DNA from: an uncultured Bacteroidales bacterium
Lineage (GTDB): Bacteria > Bacteroidota > Bacteroidia > Bacteroidales > Paludibacteraceae
Reading direction: 5' to 3'
NCBI GenBank assembly: GCA_900316845.1
Contig: ONEG01000003.1
Coordinates: 1-64,000 of the forward strand
DNA: 64,000 bases
The position numbers and the translations under genes are program-made. The notes below the pieces were generated by a model. The model was not told the DNA's origin. It saw nothing but the letters and a program-made list of their open reading frames with translations, and did no database searches. Below are positions 16,160 to 23,939 of the stretch, one piece after another. Numbering within the stretch: position 1 is the first letter of the stretch; every line of letters begins with the position of its first letter.

Positions 16160-16900
16160 TTAGTCTTTTTTCATTTTGCCGAACATCAGTCCCACGTATA
16201 AGCGCGGACCGCTCGGAGTCATAAAATTGCCCCAGGATACATCTTTTTTGAGGTCGGTCAGGCTACTGCTTGTGCGACCAAAGGGGAGCATGTAGTCGAT
16301 GCGAATAATAAGTGCCATATGGTTGGTTAGTCCTATCTCCATGCCGATATAAGGATCGAGCAGGAAGAACGGAGTCTTGGTGTACGAGGCGTTATAGTTC
16401 GTCTCGCTATCTGCGCTGGTCACGGTAGGTGCGTCCGGTACGAAGAGACGCTTCATCACTCCGCCGCCGACGGTCAGACCGATGAGCGGGCGCATTTTGC
16501 CCCAGTCGGTGTAGAAGTCGCACATCGCGCCTCCCCATCCTGTGCGGACGTTCGAGCCGGTTTTCATAAGCGGCATGGTGCTCACAAAACCTTCTGCGCC
16601 CAGGTGAATATGATTGATAAGATGTGCGCGGAGTGTACCGCCCAGTCCCATACAAAAACCGTCATTTGGTAAGTTTTTTACGTAGTCCGGGCTACCCAGA
16701 CCGGTGTTACTGAATACGTATCTGGGATCTTTGGCGAACAGGTAACCGCCGTGCAGCATCATTCCTCCGGAGAAACCGGTGAAGAAGCCGGAAGAAGCCT
16801 TCTTGACCTCTTTGGGCGCATCAGTTTCCTCCTGCGCATGAGCTGTCAAACTCAGGGGCAGAAGGGCTGATACGAGGATTATAAATATTGTTTTTCTCAT
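16160..16900 (-). CDS. Outer membrane beta-barrel protein
   Basis: A 246-residue protein with a signal peptide (cleavage after about residue 22, AHAQE) and a body of alternating hydrophobic beta strands rich in Gly and aromatic residues, ending in a strand LYVGLMFGKMKKD. It fits the small eight- to ten-stranded OMP_b-brl families of Bacteroidota. No function can be assigned. The start overlaps the deoD stop by 4 bp, so it is translated from the same transcript. I see no lipobox or OmpA-like C-terminal domain. Confidence 0.8.
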   Translation of the reverse strand: MRKTIFIILVSALLPLSLTAHAQEETDAPKEVKKASSGFFTGFSGGMMLHGGYLFAKDPRYVFSNTGLGSPDYVKNLPNDGFCMGLGGTLRAHLINHIHLGAEGFVSTMPLMKTGSNVRTGWGGAMCDFYTDWGKMRPLIGLTVGGGVMKRLFVPDAPTVTSADSETNYNASYTKTPFFLLDPYIGMEIGLTNHMALIIRIDYMLPFGRTSSSLTDLKKDVSWGNFMTPSGPRLYVGLMFGKMKKD

Positions 16901-17616
16901 TCGCTAATAATGTCGAAAGCGACGTCCATCATGTTTGTAAAAGAGTTCTGGCGTTGCTCTGCCGTGGTTGCTTCTCCGGTGAGAATATGATCGCTGACGG
17001 TGCAAATGACGAGGGCTTTCTTGCCTGCACGTGCGGCATTCATATACAGCGACGGGGCTTCCATCTCGTCCGCCAAAACACCCATCTTTGTCCAGTTCGC
17101 CTTGCGTTCGTCTTCGCAGTAGAATATATCTGCGGAGAAAACGTTTCCGACATGGTACTTGTAGCCGCGTTTCTCTGCGGCTTCTACGGCTTTCCGGCAG
17201 AGTTCAAAGTCAGCAATCGGTGCATAATGACCCGGGAGGTTGTATTGCTGGTCCCAGTTGCTGTCGGTGCAACTACCTTGCGCGATTACCAGGTCGCCGA
17301 GGTTCACGTACATCTGGCGTGCACCACACGAACCGACGCGGATGATAGTGTCCACATCGTAGAAATTAAATAACTCGTAGGTGTAGATACCGATGGACGG
17401 AATACCCATTCCGTGGCCCATGACGGTCACCTCTTTGCCTTTGTAGGTGCCGGTGAATGCGAGCATTCCGCGTACATTGTTCACTTGTACCGGGTTCTCC
17501 AGATAGCGCTCTGCCATCAGTTTGGCACGCAGCGGGTCACCGGCCATGATCATTGTTTTTGCAATCTCTCCGTACTGCGCACCGATGTGCGGAGTAGGGC
17601 ATTGTTCTTTTGCCAT
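16897..17616 (-). CDS. deoD: DeoD-type purine nucleoside phosphorylase
   Basis: This enzyme cleaves purine (deoxy)nucleosides with phosphate to base and (deoxy)ribose-1-phosphate in purine salvage. The 239-residue protein aligns along its whole length with the hexameric DeoD type. It has the phosphate-binding MAGDPLRAK, NNVRGMLAFTGTYKG, MGHGMGIPS, IIRVGSCGA, the substrate-ribose segment with the MEA Glu (DEMEAPSLYM), and the catalytic Asp in VSDHILTGE. Start at ATG 17616. The spacer to kdsB holds an 8-bp repeat. Confidence 0.95.
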   Translation of the reverse strand: MAKEQCPTPHIGAQYGEIAKTMIMAGDPLRAKLMAERYLENPVQVNNVRGMLAFTGTYKGKEVTVMGHGMGIPSIGIYTYELFNFYDVDTIIRVGSCGARQMYVNLGDLVIAQGSCTDSNWDQQYNLPGHYAPIADFELCRKAVEAAEKRGYKYHVGNVFSADIFYCEDERKANWTKMGVLADEMEAPSLYMNAARAGKKALVICTVSDHILTGEATTAEQRQNSFTNMMDVAFDIISE

Positions 17617-17651
17617 AATTGTTGTGTTTTATAAGGTTAATATATTTCGTG

Positions 17652-17675
17652 ATTCCGTAATTCCGTAATTACGTT
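17652..17675. repeat. ATTCCGTA 8-bp repeat
   Basis: ATTCCGTA twice and ATTACGTT once, between deoD and kdsB. This is the same type of junction repeat as the heptamers but with an 8-bp period. Confidence 0.7.
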
Positions 17676-18420
17676 AATTTCCATTATATTTATACCACTC
17701 GATAGCTTTCTCGAGGTCTTCCGGGGTGTCGATGCCGATGGTGGATTGTGTGGTCACGCCGACACGGATCTTGTAACCGTTCTCGAGCCATCGGAGTTGT
17801 TCGAGACGTTCAGCAATCTCCAAGGGGCTTTGCGGCAGCGTGGTTATTTTGCTGAGTACATCTGCACGGTAAGCGTATATACCGATGTGTTTGTAGTATT
17901 TGCCGTCCGAAGCAGCAATCACTTTACGGGAGAACATCTTTGCTTCGTGGGTCTCTATGTCCCAATTCACTTTGGGCGAGTTAGGGTTTTCGATAGCGTT
18001 CTTATCCTCCGCAAAGGGTTGCACGAGTGTCGCTATGTCTGTATCAGGGCGGTCAAAACAAGCCATGAGCGCTTCTATCTGCTCGGGCTGGATGAAAGGT
18101 TCGTCACCTTGGATATTGATGATGACAGTGTCCTTGTCGTTCTGCTCGCGCCAAGCGGGTGTCGTGATTGCTTGGTACGCCTCCAAACAACGGTCGGTAC
18201 CGCATTTATGGTCCGGGCGCGTCATCACTACTTTACCGCCGAAAGACTCCACGTCGTTGTATATCCGCTCGTCATCGGTAGCTACTACGACGGTGTCGAG
18301 TGCTTTGCGTGCTTGCTCATAGACGCGGCGGATGACGGTCTTGCCGCAGATCTCTGCTAATGGTTTGCCCGGAAAACGCGTAGAGGCGTAGCGGGCAGGG
18401 ATGATTCCTATGAATTTCAT
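17674..18420 (-). CDS. kdsB: CMP-KDO synthetase
   Basis: This enzyme activates 3-deoxy-D-manno-octulosonate with CTP for attachment to lipid A in the cytoplasm. The 248-residue length and motifs are typical: IIPARYASTRFPGKPL at the N-terminus, VVVATDDERI, the nucleotide/metal segment INIQGDEPF, and the C-terminal GIDTPEDLEKA. Start at ATG 18420, overlapping the mfd stop by 4 bp (18417-18420). Confidence 0.97.
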   Translation of the reverse strand: MKFIGIIPARYASTRFPGKPLAEICGKTVIRRVYEQARKALDTVVVATDDERIYNDVESFGGKVVMTRPDHKCGTDRCLEAYQAITTPAWREQNDKDTVIINIQGDEPFIQPEQIEALMACFDRPDTDIATLVQPFAEDKNAIENPNSPKVNWDIETHEAKMFSRKVIAASDGKYYKHIGIYAYRADVLSKITTLPQSPLEIAERLEQLRWLENGYKIRVGVTTQSTIGIDTPEDLEKAIEWYKYNGN

Positions 18421-21400
18421 ATTTCTCCTTTTTCTATTTTTGAAAGTAATGTAATCGCTCCGTTAATTGTCTTGACGTTGGTGATGGTGATGTACCTTCT
18501 GCCGGTTTTTATTCCTTTCTTATCCCGCTCTTCGTGCAGGGAGCACCGTTCGGCGCGTGTAGCGGCATACTGGATCATGTTTCCGAACACTTGCGATTGC
18601 CAGAAGGCGTCTTTGTGCTGGACAAGGTACATGGTCATGTGTTCACCTTTGAGGAGTATCTTCTCTATACCGAGTCGGCAGCAGAGCCATCTGAGGCGTA
18701 CGACGTCCAAGAGTTCTTCTGCGGGTTGCGGCAGGACGCCAAAACGGTCTATGAGGCGCTTGCGGTAGTCCAAGAGTTGGTCTTCGCTGTGTAAGTTATC
18801 CAACTCGCGGTAGAGGGTTATACGTTCGGAGATGTTCTCGATGTAATCTGTCGGGAAACAAACGGCGATGTCGGTCTCTACCTGGGCATCGGAGCACCAA
18901 GTCATTTTCTCATTTGGAGATTTACCATTTACCATTTGGTTCTCGTCGGAGCCGAGTCCTTCTTCTTCGCGGAGTTCTTCGATCGCTTCGTTGAGGATGC
19001 GCTGGTAAGTCTCGTAACCGAGGTCGGCGATGAAACCTGATTGTTCGGAGCCAAGCATGTTTCCTGCTCCTCGGATGTCAAGATCTTGCATCGCGAGGTT
19101 GAATCCTGCTCCGAGTTCGGCGAAGGTACTCAGGGCTTCGAGTCTTCTGCGCGCATCATCTGTGAGCAGTTCTTTCTCCGGCGCGATGAGGTAGCAATAG
19201 GCTTTGCGGTTCGAACGTCCGACACGTCCTCGTAGTTGGTGTAAGTCCGCCAGACCATAATGGTTCGCAGAGAAGATAAGGATGGTGTTTACGTTCGGAA
19301 TATCCACTCCGGACTCGATGATGGTCGTCGAGAGGAGAATGTCGTAGTCGTAGTTGATGAACGCTTCGAGCCGCTCTTCCATCTCTCCGGCAGGCAGTTG
19401 TCCGTGGGCGGTGATGATTCGTGCTTCGGGGCAGAGTTTCCGGATCTTCCGCTCGATGCGGGGAAGCATCTCAATGCGGTTATTGACGATGAAGATCTGT
19501 CCGTTACGTCCCATCTCCAAGTCGATTGCCTCTTTGATAATATCTTCGTCATCGACGGTGATGAGTTCTGTCTGAACGGGATAGCGGTTTGGCGGCGGCG
19601 TAGTCATGACGCTCAGGTCGCGTGCACCTAATAAGGAGAATTGGAGCGTTCTCGGTATAGGCGTAGCCGTGAGGGTGAGGACGTCGATGTTCGCACGCAG
19701 CGATTTGAGTTTCTCTTTGGCTGCCACGCCGAATTTCTGCTCCTCATCAATGATGAGTAAGCCTAAGTCGTGCCACTCAACGGATTTGCCGATGAGCTTA
19801 TGAGTGCCGATGAGAATGTCTATCTTTCCTGCTTTGAGGTCCGCCAAGAGTTCTTTGATCTCCTTGGCGGACTTGAGCCGGCTCATGTATTCGATGCGCA
19901 CGGGGAAGTTCTTCATTCGCTCCGTGAAGGTGTTATAGTGCTGGAGGGCAAGAACGGTGGTTGGTACGAGTACTGCTACTTGTTTGCCTTCCGTCGCTAC
20001 CTTGAAGGCAGCGCGCATGGCTACTTCGGTCTTGCCGAATCCCACATCTCCGCAGACGAGCCGGTCCATGGGCATCGGGCTCTCGAGGTCGCGCTTTACG
20101 TCCGCGGTTGCTTTTGCCTGATCGGGTGTGTCCTCATAGAGGAAAGAGGCCTCCAACTCATGTTGCATGTATCCGTCGGGTGCGCACGCGAATCCTTTCT
20201 GCTGCTTGCGGGTCGCGTAGAGGCGGATGAGGTCACGCGCTATGTCTTTGACTTTGTCCTTGGTTCGCTCTTTGAGTCGTTCCCATGCACCGGAACCTAA
20301 TCGGGCAATGGTGGGTTCGGAGCCTTCACGGCCTTTGTATTTGCTGATACGATGGAGGTTATGGATGCTGACAAAGACGTTTGCTCCGTCGCGGTAGTTC
20401 AGTTTGATCATCTCCTGGGGTTTGCCGTTCACAGGAGTGGTGACGAGTCCGCCGAATTTCGCTATACCGTGGTCGGAGTGTACGACATAGTCGCCTATCT
20501 GTAGCTGGTTGATCTCGCGGAGTGTGATGATGGCTTTGCCGCGTCGGGCATTCTCGCTGGTCATCTGGACACGGTGGAAACGCTCGAAGATCTGGTGGTC
20601 GGTGTAGCAGCAGATTTTCAGACCGCGATCTACGAATCCTTCATGGAGGGCTGCATTGATGCCTATAAAAGAGACCGCCTCCGGACTGACAGATTCGAAG
20701 ATGGCTTTCAGACGGTCGAGTTGTTTCTGCTGCTCGGCGAGGATGTATATCTTGTAACCTTCTTCGATGTGCTTTTGGATGTCCTCTGTTAGGAGATCAA
20801 ACTGCTTATGGAAGATAGGCTGCGGCAGTGTGTCGAAGGCGATCTTCGAGTGGGTCGGGAAGGTGCTCTTCTCGGAGAGTTCGAGGGTCTTGTTATTATC
20901 GTGCATCAATGCACGATGCCCAAGGCCTTCGAGTTTGTAGCGAACGACGGAGAAGTCGTTCGAGACCCAGATGGTCTCGGAGGGCAGGTAATCAACGATG
21001 GAGGCTTTTGTGTCCGGAGCATCGTCTTTATGGCCCTTACCTACAATCTCACAGAGGTTGACGCGGTTCTTCGAGAGTTGGTCTTCGATGTCGAACTCGC
21101 GGATACTATCTATCTCATCGCCGAAGAAATCCAAGCGGAAAGGCGTGTCGTGGCTGTAACTATAGATATCCACGATGGAACCGCGCACGGCAAATTGCCC
21201 GGGCTGGAAGACAAAATCCACGCGTTCAAAGCCTAATTCCAAGAGTTGGGAGCTGAGGGTCGATTGTTGTATTTCTTGTCCGACGCGGTATTGTACGCTG
21301 ACTGCAGAGAGTTCCTCTTTTGCCGGAACGGTTTCTGCGATGGCTTCGGGGTATGTGACGACGATCAGGTTGCCGGTCGTTGTGAGCGCCGTGAGGGTTT

Positions 21401-21719
21401 CCGTGCGTTGGATCTGCGCTGCCTCATCGACAGCGCGCCGTTTCTGGCTGTGGGGGAAGAAGAACACCTCTGTGTTTTGATTGCCGGAGGCGTTTTTAAT
21501 GTTCTTGAGGTCTGCGTAGAGGTATTGTGCGGCTTCGGAGTTATCCAAGATGATGAATAGGGGCGCGTTAAGCGCACCGAGCGCGAGCGCGCGTGCAGAA
21601 GCATGCAGACCGGAGACAAGCACATGTGTGTCCTTGCCTCGTCCTAACTCCCGTCGGATCAGTCCTATCTCGGGGTGTTGGCTAAAGAGTATTTCCAGAT
21701 CCTCTATGTTCATATACAC
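18417..21719 (-). CDS. mfd: Transcription-repair coupling factor
   Basis: A DNA translocase that pushes stalled RNA polymerase off DNA and recruits UvrA for repair. The 1,100-residue protein has the UvrB-like N-terminal module (about 1-330), the RNA polymerase-interacting CarD-like domain (near 410-480, HSDHGIAKFGG), and the RecG-type helicase core. The core shows Walker A GDVGFGKTE, Walker B IIDEEQKFG, TATPIPRTLQ and QLRGRVGRS. The C-terminal D7 domain follows. A heptamer repeat at 18911-18941 adds the in-frame stretch NQMVNGKSPNEKM near residue 935. The promoter lies so close (-7 element ending at 21730) that the third codon, also Met (21713), may be the real start, or the mRNA is nearly leaderless. 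Confidence 0.97.
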   Translation of the reverse strand: MYMNIEDLEILFSQHPEIGLIRRELGRGKDTHVLVSGLHASARALALGALNAPLFIILDNSEAAQYLYADLKNIKNASGNQNTEVFFFPHSQKRRAVDEAAQIQRTETLTALTTTGNLIVVTYPEAIAETVPAKEELSAVSVQYRVGQEIQQSTLSSQLLELGFERVDFVFQPGQFAVRGSIVDIYSYSHDTPFRLDFFGDEIDSIREFDIEDQLSKNRVNLCEIVGKGHKDDAPDTKASIVDYLPSETIWVSNDFSVVRYKLEGLGHRALMHDNNKTLELSEKSTFPTHSKIAFDTLPQPIFHKQFDLLTEDIQKHIEEGYKIYILAEQQKQLDRLKAIFESVSPEAVSFIGINAALHEGFVDRGLKICCYTDHQIFERFHRVQMTSENARRGKAIITLREINQLQIGDYVVHSDHGIAKFGGLVTTPVNGKPQEMIKLNYRDGANVFVSIHNLHRISKYKGREGSEPTIARLGSGAWERLKERTKDKVKDIARDLIRLYATRKQQKGFACAPDGYMQHELEASFLYEDTPDQAKATADVKRDLESPMPMDRLVCGDVGFGKTEVAMRAAFKVATEGKQVAVLVPTTVLALQHYNTFTERMKNFPVRIEYMSRLKSAKEIKELLADLKAGKIDILIGTHKLIGKSVEWHDLGLLIIDEEQKFGVAAKEKLKSLRANIDVLTLTATPIPRTLQFSLLGARDLSVMTTPPPNRYPVQTELITVDDEDIIKEAIDLEMGRNGQIFIVNNRIEMLPRIERKIRKLCPEARIITAHGQLPAGEMEERLEAFINYDYDILLSTTIIESGVDIPNVNTILIFSANHYGLADLHQLRGRVGRSNRKAYCYLIAPEKELLTDDARRRLEALSTFAELGAGFNLAMQDLDIRGAGNMLGSEQSGFIADLGYETYQRILNEAIEELREEEGLGSDENQMVNGKSPNEKMTWCSDAQVETDIAVCFPTDYIENISERITLYRELDNLHSEDQLLDYRKRLIDRFGVLPQPAEELLDVVRLRWLCCRLGIEKILLKGEHMTMYLVQHKDAFWQSQVFGNMIQYAATRAERCSLHEERDKKGIKTGRRYITITNVKTINGAITLLSKIEKGEI
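18911..18941 (-). repeat. GTAAATG-type heptamers inside mfd
   Basis: Read on the minus strand: CCAAATG, GTAAATG, GTAAATC, then TCCAAATG. These are the same units as the junction repeat at 10013-10047, here in frame in the D7-proximal region. Confidence 0.75.
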
Positions 21720-21729
21720 AAATCGGGTG

Positions 21730-21761
21730 CAAAGTTACAAAAAAAAAATGACATACACAAA
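21730..21761 (-). promoter_or_regulatory. Promoter of the mfd operon
   Basis: On the minus strand: TTTG (21761-21758), 20 bases, TAACTTTG (21737-21730). The transcript start is expected near 21723. Confidence 0.85.
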
Positions 21762-21836
21762 TAAAAAATCAAAACAAAAAGTATATATACTATGTATATA
21801 TAGTAAAAGTTGCAAAAATGACAAAACAGGGGTTTC

Positions 21837-21916
21837 ATCCTATGGTGATCCTATGGTCATCCTATGGTGATCCTATGGTGAGGGTCTTATTTGAGTCTTA
21901 TTTGAGTCTTATTTTG
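21837..21916 (+). repeat. Seven 11-bp repeat units in two blocks
   Basis: ATCCTATGGTG (one unit ends in C) occurs four times (21837-21880). After three bases, GTCTTATTTGA occurs twice plus a variant (21884-21916). The 11-bp period is close to one turn of DNA. The blocks end about 90 bp before the lipoprotein promoter. Confidence 0.9.
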
Positions 21917-22002
21917 GGGTTGTATGGGGTAGCAGGAAGGTACACAAGACCGGCAAAGGGATGGAGTAGATGGAGCAAAAAAATCAGAAAAGTGCAAATT
22001 TA

Positions 22003-22034
22003 TTTGCATATATGAAAAAAATATAGTAATTTTG
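22003..22034 (+). promoter_or_regulatory. Promoter of the lipoprotein gene
   Basis: TTTG (22003-22006), 20 bases, TAATTTTG (22027-22034). The leader to the ATG at 22146 is about 105 bases and contains the 23-bp repeat. Confidence 0.85.
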
Positions 22035-22052
22035 CAGCCGAAAGTGAAGGTG

Positions 22053-22121
22053 TAAACATTTACTAACATAAAGAATAAACATTTACTTACATAAAGAGTT
22101 AACATTTATTAATCATTATTT
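22053..22121 (+). repeat. 23-bp tandem repeat in a 5' leader
   Basis: Two near-identical 23-bp units (TAAACATTTACTNACATAAAG plus two bases) at 22053-22098 and a third, degraded unit at 22099-22121. They lie within the predicted lipoprotein transcript leader. Confidence 0.8.
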
Positions 22122-22145
22122 AACTTTCAATCATTACAATTAATT

Positions 22146-22946
22146 ATGAAAAAGTTACTTGTATTGGCCATGGTTGCATTTGCATTCCTGGCATGTAACG
22201 AGGGTGCATCGGTGCCCAGTAAAGACAAAAAAGCTGCCAAGGCAGTTACTTCTCAGGCATTTGATCTGTTAGGATCTGACGCTGCGACAGTGGACAAAGC
22301 GTTGACCGACGCAGGTTATGTCGAATTAAAAGAGAGTAATATGAATGGCGTAGTAGCTCGGGCTCTGAAGAAAGTACGTAAGGGTATTAAGGCTGAGTCC
22401 AGCGCAGAAGTAATGTACATCTACAATCTGCCGCAGGATTATGAGAAGATGACAGAAGAAGAGAGCACAGAGTACGTAAAAGGTCTCATGGATAAGGGCA
22501 AGTGCATGTACGTCGTTGTGGTTAGGTATTCTAACAACAAGATGAATATGCTCTCCACTCGGGTGATTGCTCCGCTGAAGGACAACATCAACCTGTTGTT
22601 TACCGAAGTGAGCGATGAGGAGTATAAGAAGATGCCGGAAGGAATCTCTGTAGAAGGTCAGAAGATGCAGCATTGGGTAGCCTACACTTTTAGCGGAGAT
22701 GAAGAAAAAGAGTTTACGGATCATGCAGAGTTCGTAGCTGCTGTAGCTAAAGCAAAAACTATAGGAGTTGAAGAAGAAGCATATTCAGTAACGAAAGTAA
22801 ATCTTACATCCGGCGAACCGGAAGGCATTGCTTACTATAATGTCTGGAGTAACCCGGATGAGGAAGAGCAGGAATCCATGCTTAAAGAGAACGGATTCGT
22901 AGCGGCAATCGGTGCATTCTCTGTAGTTTATCAGGGCAATCTATAA
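22146..22946 (+). CDS. Hypothetical lipoprotein
   Basis: The 266-residue product has a lipoprotein signal peptide with lipobox FLAC (Cys18), so it is probably anchored in the envelope. The mature part is acidic and soluble, with two or three repeats of an alpha/beta character (for example ASEVMYIYNLPQDYEKM and GEPEGIAYYNVWSNPDEEEQ). I do not recognise the family. It has a strong promoter and a long repeat-containing leader and stands alone before the rimP operon. Confidence 0.8.
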   Translation: MKKLLVLAMVAFAFLACNEGASVPSKDKKAAKAVTSQAFDLLGSDAATVDKALTDAGYVELKESNMNGVVARALKKVRKGIKAESSAEVMYIYNLPQDYEKMTEEESTEYVKGLMDKGKCMYVVVVRYSNNKMNMLSTRVIAPLKDNINLLFTEVSDEEYKKMPEGISVEGQKMQHWVAYTFSGDEEKEFTDHAEFVAAVAKAKTIGVEEEAYSVTKVNLTSGEPEGIAYYNVWSNPDEEEQESMLKENGFVAAIGAFSVVYQGNL

Positions 22947-23177
22947 TTACAGCCGCACGTTTGTGCGCATATACAAGCTTTTTTACCTAAAAATTTAGAT
23001 AAATTTAATTTTTCTGCAGAAATATTTGCATATTTGAAAATCAAAGTAGCATTTCGAGGGCACCGACACGGCTTTGCCGTCCCACCTCGAAATTACGTTC
23101 GCGCAAATGCGCAAACAGCAACTATTTAGCCAAAAACAATCAAAAATGCAAGCAAATTGATTTTTTTTGCCCAAATA
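22947..23177. other. Intergenic region with a decayed second promoter
   Basis: The gap before rimP is about 360 bp in all. At 23021-23060 a sequence closely resembles the real rimP promoter (AATATTTGCATATTTGA, then GTAG), but its -7 element reads GCATTTCG instead of TAATTTTG. It is followed by a strong stem-loop. No protein gene is supported. Confidence 0.5.
23051..23093 (+). ncRNA. Nested stem-loop, possible small RNA or regulatory element
   Basis: ATTTCGAGG (23051-23059) pairs perfectly with CCTCGAAAT (23085-23093). Inside, ACGGC (23068-23072) pairs with GCCGT (23076-23080) around TTT. A small GCGC-AAAT-GCGC hairpin follows near 23105. There is no T-run, so it is not a simple terminator. 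A structured transcript is an inference. Confidence 0.35.
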
Positions 23178-23209
23178 TTTGCATATTTGATTTTTTTGTA
23201 GTAATTTTG
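23178..23209 (+). promoter_or_regulatory. Promoter of the rimP-nusA-infB operon
   Basis: TTTG (23178-23181), 20 bases, TAATTTTG (23202-23209). The transcript should start near 23216, giving a leader of about 90 bases before rimP. Confidence 0.85.
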
Positions 23210-23224
23210 CAGCGTGAAATGAAT

Positions 23225-23249
23225 GAGGGGACCCCGAAAAGGTCTCCTC
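23225..23249 (+). promoter_or_regulatory. Hairpin in the rimP leader
   Basis: GAGGGGACC (23225-23233) and GGTCTCCTC (23241-23249) pair with one mismatch around a CCGAAAA loop, at the very start of the transcript. It could stabilise the mRNA or serve in attenuation of the operon. Neither is shown by sequence alone. Confidence 0.5.
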
Positions 23250-23305
23250 TTCGTATAAAAATAAAGGCGAAAGCGCATCGACAGAAAATTTATAATTTAG
23301 GATTT

Positions 23306-23833
23306 ATGAGTTTGAAGGAACAATTACAAGAATGGATCGGAGAGTACCTGAAGGGTACGGATTATGAGTTGATCACGCTGGAGGTTTCTGCGGGGAATGA
23401 AATCCTCGTGGAGGTCGATCGGTTGGCAGGTGTGGATGTAGATTTCTGCGCGGAGCTCAATCGATTTTTAGTGGCAAAAATCGAAGACCGCTTTGCTGAC
23501 GGAGCACAGACTGATTTGGATTACTCGTTGGAAGTGGGAAGCGTGAGTCTGACGGATCCGTTCAAGACGAAGATGCAGTTTGAGAAGAATCTGGGGCACG
23601 ATGTCGAGGTTTTGGTAGTAGAAAGTCGAAAGTCGAAAGACCGTCCTGCGGACTCAAAGACCGTCAAATACCGCGGGCAGCTGGTGAGCGTGGATGAGGA
23701 GACGTTCAGTGTGGATTGCGAGGAGAAAGTAAAAGTAGTCGAAAGTCAAAAGTCGAAAGTCAAAAGACAGATAGTGACGCATACATGGCGGTACGACGAA
23801 CCGAAATATGTACGGTACGACCTGAAGTTTTAG
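23306..23833 (+). CDS. rimP: Ribosome maturation factor RimP
   Basis: This protein helps assemble the 30S subunit. The 175-residue product has the two-domain RimP layout: an N-terminal alpha/beta domain (ISVEVDRL-like segment ILVEVDRLAGVDVDFCAELNR, SLEVGSVSLTDPFKT) and a C-terminal SH3-like domain. I chose the ATG at 23306 because longer readings would begin inside the promoter's -7 box. The protein is about 20 residues longer than usual because two GAAAGTC blocks encode VVESRKSKDRP (near 105-115) and [12 protein letters not shown] (near 145-156) in the C-terminal domain. It is first in the conserved rimP-nusA-infB order. Confidence 0.93.
   Translation: MSLKEQLQEWIGEYLKGTDYELITLEVSAGNEILVEVDRLAGVDVDFCAELNRFLVAKIEDRFADGAQTDLDYSLEVGSVSLTDPFKTKMQFEKNLGHDVEVLVVESRKSKDRPADSKTVKYRGQLVSVDEETFSVDCEEKVKVVESQKSKVKRQIVTHTWRYDEPKYVRYDLKF
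23621..23641 (+). repeat. GAAAGTC heptamers inside rimP, first block
   Basis: GAAAGTC, GAAAGTC and GAAAGAC in frame. The block ends in the same GAAAGAC variant as the copies in fumarase and DUF58. Confidence 0.85.
23741..23768 (+). repeat. GAAAGTC heptamers inside rimP, second block
   Basis: GAAAGTC, AAAAGTC, GAAAGTC and AAAAGAC in frame, 100 bp after the first block in the same small gene. Confidence 0.85.
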
Positions 23834-23845
23834 GGGAGTAGGAGG

Positions 23846-23908
23846 CTAGATGCCCTAGAAGCACTAGAAACACTAGAAACCCTAGAAGCCCTAGGAGCAC
23901 TAGAGATA
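23846..23908 (+). repeat. CTAGAANCN 9-bp tandem repeat
   Basis: Seven 9-bp units, each beginning CTAG, fill the rimP-nusA spacer. CTAG is normally rare in bacterial DNA, so seven in 63 bp is striking. Confidence 0.9.
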
Positions 23909-23939
23909 AAGAGAAATAAATTTAACAATATATCAAAAA

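Larger units (their letters stand above)
21720..22145. other. Divergent mfd/lipoprotein intergenic region
   Basis: About 425 bp hold the mfd promoter (minus), an AT-rich stretch with TATATATAC words, two blocks of 11-bp tandem repeats, the lipoprotein promoter and a 23-bp tandem repeat in its leader. No gene is supported. Confidence 0.7.

Noticed and set aside
23207..23305. TTG start for rimP at 23207
   Set aside because: It falls within the -7 promoter element, so it would not be transcribed; the ATG at 23306 fits the family.
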